A stretch of 64,000 nt of DNA from Arthrobacter sp. Y81 (lineage in GTDB: Bacteria; Actinomycetota; Actinomycetes; Actinomycetales; Micrococcaceae): contig NZ_PJIL01000019.1 in assembly GCF_002929335.1 (NCBI RefSeq), forward strand, positions 23,471 to 87,470, in the 5' to 3' direction. Shown here piece by piece: positions 25,165 to 33,514 of this stretch. The stretch's first letter is position 1, and each line of letters starts with the position of its first letter. The translations under genes and the position numbers were made by a program. The notes below the pieces were generated by a model. The model saw only the letters and a list, made by a program, of their open reading frames with translations, searched no databases and was not told the origin of the DNA.

Positions 25165-25547
25165 AATTTTTCAACCTCCAGCTAGTTTGAAAATACTTGC
25201 GTCCTCAAGTCCCAACGAGCCCGCCCATGCGCTAGTTCCTTGTGCACATGTGACATTAGCGAAGCGGAGGTCGCAGACCATGCCGATCAGGCCGGGTTCG
25301 AGAGCGATCCTAGCCTGAATGGAGATAAGTTCGAAGCCGCCTTTCGCTGGCGGCAAAATCAAAGAGGTGGCGAATGCATGAACTCGCGGTAAACGCCAGT
25401 GCATTTGCGGAATTTCGGTCAATCCGGCGTCCGGCACGGGTACGCTGCAATTGCAGTCGTGGCGCGGGCGGAGGCGGACAAGGCGGCGGTGTATGGTCTC
25501 GTCTAATTGACGAATTCAGAAGGGACTGAATTCAATTGGGGGGGAAA
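25165..25547. promoter_or_regulatory. Divergent promoter region between Ter operon and HsdR-N-like gene
   Basis: A 383-base gap with no convincing gene. It must hold the leftward Ter promoter and the rightward promoter of the 25548 gene. A leftward open frame at 25171-25437 has no good ribosome binding site and ends inside the leader, so I read it as untranslated. I could not fix -35/-10 elements or an operator. Confidence 0.5.
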
Positions 25548-26651
25548 ATGACAGACATTAAGTATCAGGCGCGCCTGCAGGTGCTTTCCCAGTGGGCCAC
25601 TGAGGCAGCCGGGCAGGGTCACCTGGTTCCGCGCACCGCTGATCTGGAGGCCATCTCCGCGGCGAGGACCGTCGAGGCCCCGGGGGTAAGCAGGGAGGCC
25701 GTGGAGCCCTGGTTGCCGACAATCCAGTGGCTGTTGAAGCAAGCGGCTTTTGGTGTGGTGGACGCACATGTTCAACTCCCCGACGAATTGTCGCGTCCCA
25801 TGGGTGCTGTCGATGCTCCCCAAGCCGTTCCTGCCGACGAAGAGTCAGCCGGCGACGATTCCGCTGAAGCGCCAGCACCGCCGGCTCTGGAAGTGCGCCT
25901 CGTGGCAGTCGACGCCGCCGAAGCCGTCACAGTGGTCGCAGAGATCAAACCCGCGCCGCCGGCCGCCAAATTGCCGAAGTGGGAGTCCGAGGCCCATGAG
26001 CAGGTCAAGGCTGCCGTGCAGCGGTTCACGAGGCCGCTCCACGATCTCCTGGCCCGGGACGCCAATGAGGGCGACACCCGTCTTCTGATCACGGACATGC
26101 TCTGCGAGGGTTTGGGCTATGACAAATTCCGCGACCTGACCACCGAGTACATGGTCAAGCAGGATTTCGCGGACTACGGCGTCAGAATTGATAAGCAGCT
26201 GATTGCCTTCATCGAGGTCAAGCGGGTAAGCCAGAAACTCGGTGAGCGCCACCTCCGCCAAGTCCAGATGTATGCGGTCAACGAGGGTGTGGAATGGATG
26301 ATCCTCACCAACGGGCAGGTCTGGCAGGCCTACCACCTCACCGGCGGGCTCCCCGTGATTGTGAATCTCGCCTTCGAGGTTGACCTCCTCGGCCCAGAAT
26401 CGGTGGAGGAAAAAGCGGAGAAAATGTTCTTCCTCCACCGGGAGGCGCTCAAGCGTCGCCGGATCGATGAGCTGTGGAAGCACCGCGCGGCAACGTCGCC
26501 GGATGCACTTCTGGACATCATCCTGTCCGACTCGGTGCTGGACGTCATCCGCAAGGAAATCAAGCGGAATACCGGGATCACCACCACGGCCCAGACGCTG
26601 GCGGCAGTGATCCGGACCGAGATCGTTGACCCTAAGCTTCGGAGTATGTAG
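25548..26651 (+). CDS. HsdR N-terminal (PD-(D/E)XK-like) domain protein
   Basis: A 367-residue protein. Residues about 1-150 are a variable Ala/Pro/Glu-rich part. Residues about 160-290 match the type I restriction HsdR N-terminal nuclease fold, with the catalytic-type motif VRIDKQLIAFIEVKRV (Asp...Glu-x-Lys) near 210-225 followed by LGERHLRQVQMYAVNEGVEWMILTNG. No helicase motor, methylase or specificity subunit is adjacent. ATG 25548 follows a G-rich ribosome binding site. It diverges from the Ter operon; stand-alone proteins of this type are known neighbours of Ter systems and fit their proposed DNA-processing arm. Confidence 0.8.
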   Translation: MTDIKYQARLQVLSQWATEAAGQGHLVPRTADLEAISAARTVEAPGVSREAVEPWLPTIQWLLKQAAFGVVDAHVQLPDELSRPMGAVDAPQAVPADEESAGDDSAEAPAPPALEVRLVAVDAAEAVTVVAEIKPAPPAAKLPKWESEAHEQVKAAVQRFTRPLHDLLARDANEGDTRLLITDMLCEGLGYDKFRDLTTEYMVKQDFADYGVRIDKQLIAFIEVKRVSQKLGERHLRQVQMYAVNEGVEWMILTNGQVWQAYHLTGGLPVIVNLAFEVDLLGPESVEEKAEKMFFLHREALKRRRIDELWKHRAATSPDALLDIILSDSVLDVIRKEIKRNTGITTTAQTLAAVIRTEIVDPKLRSM

Positions 26652-26878
26652 TAAATCCACGGGTACTCAGCGGATGGTTTTCCGGCTCAGTTCTGCTGTC
26701 TTCACGAGTCATTGCCCCAGGGGCCTATATGCGGGAGCTGCCGGAACAGCATAAAGCCGCTGGACACAGCCATTTCCCGGTCGCTATACGGGTAAAACCG
26801 AGGCGCAGATCACCAAGTCGGCATTAACTTCCGTTTCGGGCCGGGCCATGCCAGCAGGACTGCCGGCTACGGCTGGGC

Positions 26879-27771
26879 CTAATGTGCTCCGGGCCTTTCG
26901 CCGTCTTCGAAGATTCTCGAGGCCGGGCCGACAATGAGGCTGTCCGGTGCGGTGACCAGTTCAGTGTCTTTGTCGTCGTAGTCAAACATATGAAGGACGT
27001 GGCGCATGGCCTCAAGCCGGGCGCGCTTCTTGTCGTTGCTTTTGACCACTGTCCACGGCGCCCAATCGGTGTCCGTCGCCAGGAACATCGTCTCCTTGGC
27101 AGTTGTGTAGGAATCCCACTTATCCAGTGAGGCCAGGTCCATAGGGGAGAGCTTCCATTGCCGCACGGGATCGACTTGGCGGATCGCGAACCGGGTCAGC
27201 TGCTCTGTCCGTGACACAGAGAACCAGAACTTCACCACGTCAATGCCGTCGTTGGTCAGAACCTGTTCGAAGGCCGGGGCCTGGCGAAGGAAGCCCTGGT
27301 ACCGCTCATCGGTGCAGAACCCATGACCCGCTCCACCCCGGCACGGTTGTACCAGGAGCGGTCGAACATGATGATCTCTCCCGCAGCCGGCAGGTGGGTG
27401 GCGTAGCGCTGGAAGTACCACTGCGTCTGTTCACGTTCGCTGGGCTTTTCCAGCGCCACAACGTGGGCGCCGCGCGGATTCAGGTGCTCGGTGAATCGTT
27501 TGATCGTGCCGCCCTTGCCCGCGGCGTCCCGGCCTTCGAAAAGCACGACAAGGCGACGGCCCGTGGCCTTGACCCACTTCTGCAGCTTCAGCAGTTCGAT
27601 CTGCAGAAGCCGCTTTTCCAGTTCGTACTGCTCCCGGGTCATCCTGGCCCCGTAGGGATAACCCTCCCTCCAGGTGTCGACCGGCGTGCCCTCGGGGGTC
27701 AGCAGGACAGGGTCGTCGTCATCTTCATCCAGCACTGTGAAGCCGTGGCGGGCCAGGTCAAAAACGTTCAT
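26879..27771 (-). pseudogene. ppk2: Polyphosphate kinase 2, inactivated by a frameshift
   Basis: The front half from ATG 27771 (MNVFDLARHGFTVLDEDDDD, Walker A GRDAAGKGGTI, Walker B FDRSWYNRAGVERVMG) and the back half (FCTDERYQGFLRQAPAFEQ to RPGAH) are in different frames. At 27320-27322 there are three C where the copy at 12568-13458 has four, so one base was lost. The Gln that is a stop codon in that other copy is intact here. The two copies were therefore disabled independently after duplication. Confidence 0.92.
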
Positions 27772-27929
27772 CAGCTGAACGTACTTCGCTGGCATGAACG
27801 TTGCGTGAACACATCGGCCGCAGCGGTTCCGGTGACCGTTGGGCTGCGGGGTTCGGTCCCGGACAGGGGAGGTTAGCGGGACAACCCAGTCAGCCGCGGT
27901 CGCTGGGTCGCGGGATTGCGACGCCGGCG

Positions 27930-28115
27930 CTAGGCATTCTGGAAAGACTCCGCCTTCGAAGTGGAAGCTGAGCAGTTCGGCCCGGAACTTGACCGCGTCG
28001 ACGTATCCGGTCAGGGCCGGGCGCCGGTTTCCGCACCGGGCCCCGGAGCGGGCCGCCGGCCGTGTCCTTGAGTCCCAGACCGGGAAGTTTCCTCCGTTGG
28101 TGACGAGCTCGTCAT
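27930..28115 (-). pseudogene. SRPBCC family remnant with internal deletion
   Basis: NFPVWDS lies near 28080-28100 and the tail ALTGYVDAVKFRAELLSFHFEGGVF near 27945-28020. Both match the frameshifted SRPBCC gene at 5838-6349. The central 60 or so residues are missing, and the remaining piece (GPLRGPVRKPAP) is out of frame with the tail. It lies immediately upstream of the broken ppk2. Confidence 0.65.
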
Positions 28116-28347
28116 AACTAGATAGCGGACACGGATTACAAGACCAGGCACGCCCCGGTCCGGAACCGCCAATCGAAGATGAAAGAAGAACCCGCCTTTC
28201 CCACCAACAGTCGTGGTTTCGGCTGGCAACTTGCGAGAAAAGGCCGCAAGCTGGATAGGGGGAAATGAGAGGTGTGAGCGAATCGCACTCCCGCCGCCAC
28301 AGGAAGGCCCTGGAATTCCAAGACCAAAACGGCAACTCAATCCGTTG

Positions 28348-29001
28348 ATGCGCAAGTACCTCAAGGCCAGCCACCCCGCCCATCCAGAGACCAGAGGTCT
28401 CGGCGGCCTCAAACCGATCGAGCCGGCCGCCCGGCGGGAGGGGATGCCCCTCCTCGGCGATGATCAGGTCTATGTGATGAAGTACGGCAGGGAGTACCAC
28501 ACGGCGTGGTGCCAGGTTGTGGCCGACAAATGGGCACACGCACCCAGAGGACTGCTCGTGACCTTGTTGGCCGACGTCGGGGTGCGGACCCGATGCCTAG
28601 AATGCGAACGAGCCTTGACGTCGGCCGGAGCGTCGTCTGCCCAGGAATATCACCTGCAACCCCGGCCCTCTCCGGCATCCCCGCCGCCTGATGCGGTGAT
28701 CCCGCTTAGGGTCGTTGGGACCGCCCATGGAATCCTCTTTCTGGCGGCGGCGGCGGAATTTCAGGATCGCCTTAGGGAGGCGGCGGTGGAGCCGGCGACC
28801 CCGCTGCTGGTGGACGGTCGGCGGGCCGGGATGGTGGTGCGGGTGGACGCCGCACGCGACGAACCACTCCTGGTTGTCCAGTTGGATCCACGCGCTGCGT
28901 TCCGCGATGGCCCGTACCAGGTGCGCCTGCGTCGTCCACTGCAGCGGTCGGCGACCAAACCCTACGCCGTAGAGTCCGTTGAGTCGGCGCCGTGGGCTTA
29001 G
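28348..29001 (+). CDS. Hypothetical protein with Cys-rich motif
   Basis: A 217-residue soluble protein. ATG 28348 (MRKYLKASHPAHPETRGL) is chosen; open frame extends upstream to 28213 without support. Residues about 45-95 contain YGREYHTAWCQVV and RTRCLECERAL, giving one Cys plus a C-x2-C pair and a His that could bind a metal. The C-terminal part is beta-rich (LLVVQLDPRAAFRDGPYQVRL). No family recognised. It lies between the broken ppk2/SRPBCC pair and an integration scar. Confidence 0.5.
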   Translation: MRKYLKASHPAHPETRGLGGLKPIEPAARREGMPLLGDDQVYVMKYGREYHTAWCQVVADKWAHAPRGLLVTLLADVGVRTRCLECERALTSAGASSAQEYHLQPRPSPASPPPDAVIPLRVVGTAHGILFLAAAAEFQDRLREAAVEPATPLLVDGRRAGMVVRVDAARDEPLLVVQLDPRAAFRDGPYQVRLRRPLQRSATKPYAVESVESAPWA

Positions 29002-29756
29002 CAGTCCATATACCGTGGCCGACGCTGACTATTCGGGCAATTGAGCCCATCAAACCGGCCGAAGCTCCGTCTGGCTGTTCCGCGGTGCCGACAGCGCCAA
29101 CCTCCGGATCAGCGGCTCCGGTTCCGGGGCTTCCGCAACGACGAACCTCGAATTGCTTGGGCGCCGTTCTCTTTTGGCCGGGCGGACACGCGTGAACCCG
29201 GCGCTCCGGTTACGGCATGTCGGTGAGGTTGGTCGTTGGGATTCTTTGAACCCGGGGCGGTGCACTGCGGCATACGTGAGACAGGCGCGTGCCGGATTCC
29301 TGACTTTGCCCCGGCCTGGATGAGACAACGCGCGGTGCGTCCCGGTTCAGGGCATTTGGGGCGGGAGAATCATCCTCTCGTGGGAGGCTTCGGCGCCTAC
29401 ACCAGCGGTTCTTTCACGGAAGCTCGAACTTAATTCAGCAGTGTTGACTGGACCCTTTCGCTGAGTTCTACGACCTTGACCCATGGCTTTTGACTCTGTG
29501 AGCGGACAGACCCTGGCTACGGCGCTGTTTGGGTGTCCGGTCATGCGATTTTCCGATTTCAGTCGATGAAAGGGTCTAAAGGAAGAACGGCCGGTGACGA
29601 ATTTAGAGTCCGCGCATGTGCTGCAAGAGCAGGGTCCAAAGCCGGGTGCAGGGCAATCGCGTGCGCAAGTCTCGTTGGCACACACAGAGCTGCCGCGCCC
29701 CAGGTTGGGGAGCGCGGCAGTCGCTCTGCGTTACTCAAAAATGTGTCAGAAAGGGG

Positions 29757-29956
29757 TGTGGACAATGTCCACAGTTTCGGCTTCGGATCGGGTCGTACAT
29801 CGGTTGGATCGGGGCGGATTCCGCAGGTTTCCGCGGGAGGCCCGAATTCGCAGGGCCGGGAATGCAGTTCGAGTCCCACCTCGGGCACAGTGTTTCCGCA
29901 GGTCAGCGGCCTAATGGGCCGTTGACTGTGGACAAATCTCCAAAATGTGTGGACAG
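29757..29956. repeat. Cluster of DnaA-box-like TGTGGACA repeats
   Basis: TGTGGACAA occurs at 29757-29765 and 29927-29935 (reverse complement TTGTCCACA, the high-GC actinobacterial DnaA box). TGTGGACAG lies at 29948-29956. The inverted copy TGTCCACA at 29766-29773 forms a palindrome with the first. Such clusters can be a plasmid-type origin or integrase/excisionase arm sites. Confidence 0.5.
29867..29889 (+). other. tRNA 3'-end fragment, candidate att site
   Basis: The segment begins GTTCGAGTCCCAC (T-loop and 3' T-stem) and continues CTCGGGCA as an acceptor strand with discriminator A. The preceding bases do not pair as a T-stem, and no D or anticodon arm is present, so it is not a functional tRNA. 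A tRNA 3' end directly upstream of an integrase gene is the usual form of an attachment site. Confidence 0.5.
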
Positions 29957-29974
29957 CGGCGTAGCATTTTTCCT

Positions 29975-31045
29975 ATGGCCAGCATTCGAAAGCGCACGAA
30001 AAGGACGGAACTTCGTCCTTCATGGTCTGCTGGCGGGACCCGGCCACCAGTAAAGAACAAGGCATTACATTCGCCACCGAGGCAGAAGCCGTCACGCTCA
30101 AGCGACTCCTTGATGCCAACAAGCAGTCCTTCGAGATCGCCCAGCATGCGATAGTCAAGAACCAGACCAAATCACCGACTGTGGCGGCAGTGATTCAGGA
30201 GCACATCGACCTTCTTGTGCGCCCGTCCGTCGGGACAGTGCACACGTACCAAACGATGCTGAAGCTGCACCATCGCGGACGTCATCGGTCATATTCCGGT
30301 CGACAAGCTCGACTACCGGCACCTGACCTACTGGATCAAGACGATGCAGCGGAAGGGCAGGTCTCCGAAGACCATCAAGAACAATCACGGCCTGATCTTC
30401 GCGGCCATGGAGACGGCTGTCATGCTGCGCTATCGGAAGGACAATCCTTGCCGACATGTTCAGCTCCCGTCAGGTGAAAAAGCAGAGGACGAGACCCGGT
30501 TCCTGACGCATGCTGAATTCGGGCTAATCCTTGAGGGTATGGGGGAGCGGTACCGGGCTTTCACCGAGTTCCTGGTCATGACGGGAACCCGCTTTGGCGA
30601 GGCAACTGCTGTGACCGTTGCAGACGTCGACCTCATGTCCAAGCCGGCAACGATGCGGATCAACAAGGCATGGAAACGTGGCACTGATTCCGAGTGGCGA
30701 AGACACCATCCACATCCGTTTCGGTCCGGAGCCCCTCCAACTTCCCGAAGCGCTCGAAATCCCGGCCCGGGCGGCCATAGCCGCACGCTCTGTGGCACGA
30801 TTTGGCGGCATCGGCGAAGACCACGAATGGCTATTCCCCGGGCCGATCCACGGCCGTCCGATTACAACGTCAACCATGACCCGGCGGCTCCGCGCGATCG
30901 GACTGGAACCGGCGCCAGCGCGCAGTGCAGCCATGGGCCAACTTGCGATGCAGCTGCCCCCGGCCATCCTGGCCCGGCTGACGGGCATCACCGTGGCACG
31001 GGCTGCTGTATGGCACGCGGCGACATCGGCAAGTCAGGCTCGCAA
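29975..31045 (+). pseudogene. Tyrosine recombinase/integrase, multiply frameshifted and composite
   Basis: Reading through frameshifts gives MASIRKRTK, then SSFMVCWRDPATSKEQG, TPKTIKNN-type core-binding sequence (KGRSPKTIKNNHGLIFAAME) and TGTRFGEATAVTVADVDL with the first catalytic Arg. Shifts lie near 30000 (A-run), near 30275 (extra C) and near 30680. After the last shift the sequence (WLFPGPIHGRPITTSTMTRRL; ARSAAMGQLAMQLPPAILARL) matches the C-terminus of another recombinase type, so two genes may be joined. The C-terminal catalytic Tyr region is not recognisable. Non-functional. Confidence 0.75.
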
Positions 31046-31102
31046 TCTCCCGGACGGTCCCAGCACGCAATCGCCGGGACGGTACAGCCTGACTCGAGCC
31101 TT

Positions 31103-31500
31103 TCAGGAGACAGCTACTACTGATTCAATCTGCACCTTGGCGCCCAGTGGAAGGGCTGCCACTTGAACGGTGGTGCGGACGGGATACGGTTCAGACAGGC
31201 GCCTGGAATACACGCCGGTTGATGGCTTCGAAATCCTGGTAATCAGTCAGATATACAGTGGTGCGCAGCAGATCATTCAGCGTCAGTCCCTGTTCATCGA
31301 GCAGGATCTGGAGATTGGCCAGCATCGCATCGCACTGCTGGGACACATCGTCAGAAACCAGCTCTCCGGAATCACGGCGCTGGCCAATGATTCCCGCGGT
31401 ATATCCGATACCTTCATGTTCAACGTAATGGGAAAACGGGGCTTTTGACTGGTGGAGCTGAGGACTGAAGCGATGGCGAGGAATGGCTTCCTTCGGGCGG
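31103..31500 (-). pseudogene. RidA/YjgF-family protein, truncated and frameshifted
   Basis: Leftward, the frame gives AIPRHRFSPQLHQSKAPFSH, GYTAGIIGQ and LRTTVYLTDYQDFEAIN. After a frameshift near 31200 it gives SEPYPVRTTVQVAALPLGAK with the family's C-terminal Arg and QIESV, ending at a stop at 31103-31105. No start codon remains at the 5' end. RidA proteins remove reactive imines. Its 3' end lies close behind the integrase remnant on the opposite strand. Confidence 0.75.
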
Positions 31501-31607
31501 CTTTCGGCTTGTAGCGGGGATATTGGGGCCACCCTAGCAGGCGGTGTTGGCCTCCTACCGACGGCACACTTGCAAAAGCGGATACCGTCTTCCGACCCTT
31601 TCGTGGA

Positions 31608-31985
31608 AGGGTGCGCGCACCTGCGGATCTCAGCCGCCGCCTTTAGCTGACGGGTCCGTTTCCGGCGTTGAGTTCATGAGGATTCCTCGGGAGACCTGAG
31701 ACCCATGTCAGCGTTGATTCCAAATCGGGACCCTAGGGTATTGACAAGCCCGGACCGCTCCGGGAACATAAGACATAAGACGTCAGACATCTGGCGTCTT
31801 ATCAAAGGAAGTAAATAGCGTGTCAAAGAAGATCGCGATTCTGCATACAAGCTTCGTATTTGTTTCGGTCGAGCCTCTGATCAATGACCTCATCGCCGAG
31901 CTCACACCCGACGCTGAAGTTATCCACTTCGTCGACTCAGACGTCTTGGCCACAGCCGTACCCGAGCAGGGGATCTCGTCGAATA
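31608..31985 (+). repeat. 378-base duplication of the acid-sugar operon promoter and first codons
   Basis: This segment is nearly identical to 34898-35273 (a few substitutions and 2 bases of length difference). It includes the TTGACA promoter element, the CCCGGACCGCTCCGGG inverted repeat, the operator-like palindrome, the ribosome binding site and the first 55 codons of the racemase-like gene. Confidence 0.92.
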
Positions 31986-32368
31986 CCACCACCCCGAACG
32001 ATCTCGTTCAGATGATGGTCGGACGCGAGCTCGAGGATCTCCACGGAGTGCGGACATCACCCGTGGACGCCACCGCGACCCCCACTCTCCCGGCGCCAGC
32101 CGGGCCCGACGCCGTTCCCGTCGATGAACTTCCCTGGCGCTCAACGCCCGGTACGTTTGAGATCGTGCGCGTCGACGGGGGAGGGTTCCTCCTAAGGCTC
32201 GTTGACGGGAACGGGATGGTGCTGGCCCTCTCCCGAACTTACCCCGACATTTCCGCCGCAGTGAAAGGTGTCGAGGCTGTGCGGGAAGGCGCTGCCACGT
32301 CCCACATTTCGGACCAGACGGCCCGCCCCCCGGTGTCGACCCGATCCGGGTGGACGCCGGGTCCGTGA
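31820..32368 (+). CDS. Chimeric ORF: racemase start + ABC-ATPase segment + YegP-like domain
   Basis: A 182-codon open frame made of three sources. Codons 1-55 copy the racemase-like gene (31820-31985 equals 35108-35273 with few changes). The next 103 bases (31986-32088) copy 39172-39274 inside the sugar ABC ATPase gene (PNDLV-MMVGRELEDL) with two mismatches. The rest contains a YegP/DUF1508-like domain (GTFEIVRVDGGGFLLRLVDGNG; AVKGVEAVREGA). It keeps the promoter, operator copy, ribosome binding site and GTG start, so it could be expressed. Neither donor function should survive. Confidence 0.75.
   Translation: MSKKIAILHTSFVFVSVEPLINDLIAELTPDAEVIHFVDSDVLATAVPEQGISSNTTTPNDLVQMMVGRELEDLHGVRTSPVDATATPTLPAPAGPDAVPVDELPWRSTPGTFEIVRVDGGGFLLRLVDGNGMVLALSRTYPDISAAVKGVEAVREGAATSHISDQTARPPVSTRSGWTPGP
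31986..32088 (+). repeat. 103-base copy of an internal rbsA-type gene segment
   Basis: Matches 39172-39274 with only two substitutions, and keeps the reading frame of both the upstream racemase piece and the downstream YegP-like piece. Confidence 0.9.
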
Positions 32369-32601
32369 ATGCTCTCCAGCCCCTCGGCGCAGCCCGGAGG
32401 CGCGCGGCCAGGACCCGCCGGATGGGCCGTCGCCCCCGGCCTGGCAGAGTTGCAGAAGCCATGCGCGGGCCCCCTGGTCCGACGCGGCGCCGCACCGAGT
32501 TCAACCGCCCGCGGGCCCAGCACGACTGCGTGCCACGCTTTGCTAGCGAAGCCGACATAACCGCCGACACGTGATTCCCTGCCGGTGGCTGCCGATCACC
32601 A

Positions 32602-33339
32602 TTGGCGGTGACCGGCAGCCACCGGAGACTCACAGCGGATGACCGGGCACGGATACGATGCTTCGATCACCGCTTCCGTTCATCGGCTTCTTTGACAATG
32701 GATTCGTCGACACAGGTGTGGAACCATTCCTCACTGGGCGTTTCGCGCAGCTTTGGTTACCGGGGCACAGCGTTCGGGCGCCTGCTAGCCCGGCCGGGCG
32801 AACTGACCGAACAGCAGGTGGTCCGGCTCGGGCGCGGAGCGTTTAGACGTCCGGACTGGATTGTTGCCATCAGAGGGCTCGAAGCTGCCGGACGGGATTT
32901 ACTTGGTTCCAGCCGGCTTCCGAAGACTGAGCCTGCGTCTGTAGACGGCACGTTTGAGTGGCGGGCCCGCACCCGTTACATTTATTGGGTTCCCGATCGC
33001 CGGGGACATGGTCACTGGACCCGGTATGACTTTCTCGCCCTGTCACTGATGATTCGGGGGGTGTTGTCGCCGGGTTCGTCCTTAGGGAAGTACGTCGTCA
33101 CCGGTGATCTGCAGGCGTTCTTCGCGCCGCCGTGGAGGCGGCGTTTAGAAGGGTATGCAGTGTTCCGCTGGCCTGCAGGAGCAGTGCGGTGCCGGCGGCC
33201 AGGACAAGGACGCCGAGAATTGTCAGCCAGATCCGGTTCAAGGTTCCTGCGGTCTGTCTCATCGGAAACCATCCTTCAAATAGTCGCGGAGGGCCGGGGC
33301 GCGCATTGTCTTAGTCTCTGGACCGGACCGTGGCGGTAA
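32602..33339 (+). CDS. Hypothetical protein, 3' end overrunning rearranged DNA
   Basis: A 245-codon open frame. Its central part looks like genuine protein (LLARPGELTEQQVVRLGRGAF; RRPDWIVAIRGLEAAGRDLL; RTRYIYWVPDRRGHGHWTRYDFLAL). From about 33136 it reads antisense through a leftward amaP fragment, so the original C-terminus was probably lost. The start is uncertain. I recognise no family. It could instead be a chance frame in a rearranged region. Confidence 0.3.
   Translation: MAVTGSHRRLTADDRARIRCFDHRFRSSASLTMDSSTQVWNHSSLGVSRSFGYRGTAFGRLLARPGELTEQQVVRLGRGAFRRPDWIVAIRGLEAAGRDLLGSSRLPKTEPASVDGTFEWRARTRYIYWVPDRRGHGHWTRYDFLALSLMIRGVLSPGSSLGKYVVTGDLQAFFAPPWRRRLEGYAVFRWPAGAVRCRRPGQGRRELSARSGSRFLRSVSSETILQIVAEGRGAHCLSLWTGPWR
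33155..33272 (-). pseudogene. AmaP-like membrane anchor, 5' fragment (inverted)
   Basis: Leftward from about 33260 the sequence reads MRQTAGTLNRIWLTILGVLVL followed by AAGTALLLQASG, the N-terminal transmembrane segment of an alkaline-shock-response membrane anchor (AmaP-like) protein. The remainder is not present on this strand. The matching C-terminal part lies on the other strand at about 33515-33950. Confidence 0.55.
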
Positions 33340-33488
33340 CCTGCGGAACCGGGGAGAGCTTCCAGACGGGCCCGGACAGCGTCGATGATCCTGGTGCGCA
33401 GGTCCCCTGGCTCGTCCAGGGAAGTCGTCAATGAGGCGCCACCGGTGCAGGAGCAGGAAACAGTGATGACCCGCCGCCCCTCGCACAC
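33276..33488 (-). CDS. Small Asp23-locus-type hypothetical protein, probably truncated
   Basis: A 70-codon frame (CEGRRVITVSCSCTGGASL; DLRTRIIDAVRARLEALPG) placed directly upstream of the amaP 5' fragment on the same strand. It resembles the small proteins found beside amaP in actinobacterial Asp23 loci. Its 5' end abuts a rearrangement point near 33500, so it may be incomplete. Confidence 0.35.
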   Translation of the reverse strand: MCEGRRVITVSCSCTGGASLTTSLDEPGDLRTRIIDAVRARLEALPGSAGYRHGPVQRLRQCAPRPSATI

Positions 33489-33514
33489 CTGGCCAAAGCC
33501 CGGTGGTGGCCATA

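Larger units (their letters stand above)
29002..29974. other. 973-base non-coding stretch with integration-type signals
   Basis: No convincing gene is seen on either strand. It holds a GC-rich stem-loop (29690-29720, CTGCCGCG paired with CGCGGCAG), a perfect 17-base palindrome (29757-29773), a tRNA 3'-end-like fragment (29867-29889) and further TGTGGACA boxes just before the decayed integrase. It is probably the attachment and control region of an old integrative element. Confidence 0.5.

Noticed and set aside
25171..25437. 88-codon leftward frame just before the first terD gene
   Set aside because: No ribosome binding site, no similarity, and the position fits the untranslated leader of the Ter operon.
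25548..26651. A complete type I restriction-modification system
   Set aside because: Only a HsdR-N-type domain protein is present; there is no helicase motor, HsdM or HsdS nearby.
29800..29890. Complete tRNA gene
   Set aside because: Only the T-loop, 3' T-stem and acceptor 3' strand are present; the 5' T-stem does not pair and no anticodon arm exists.
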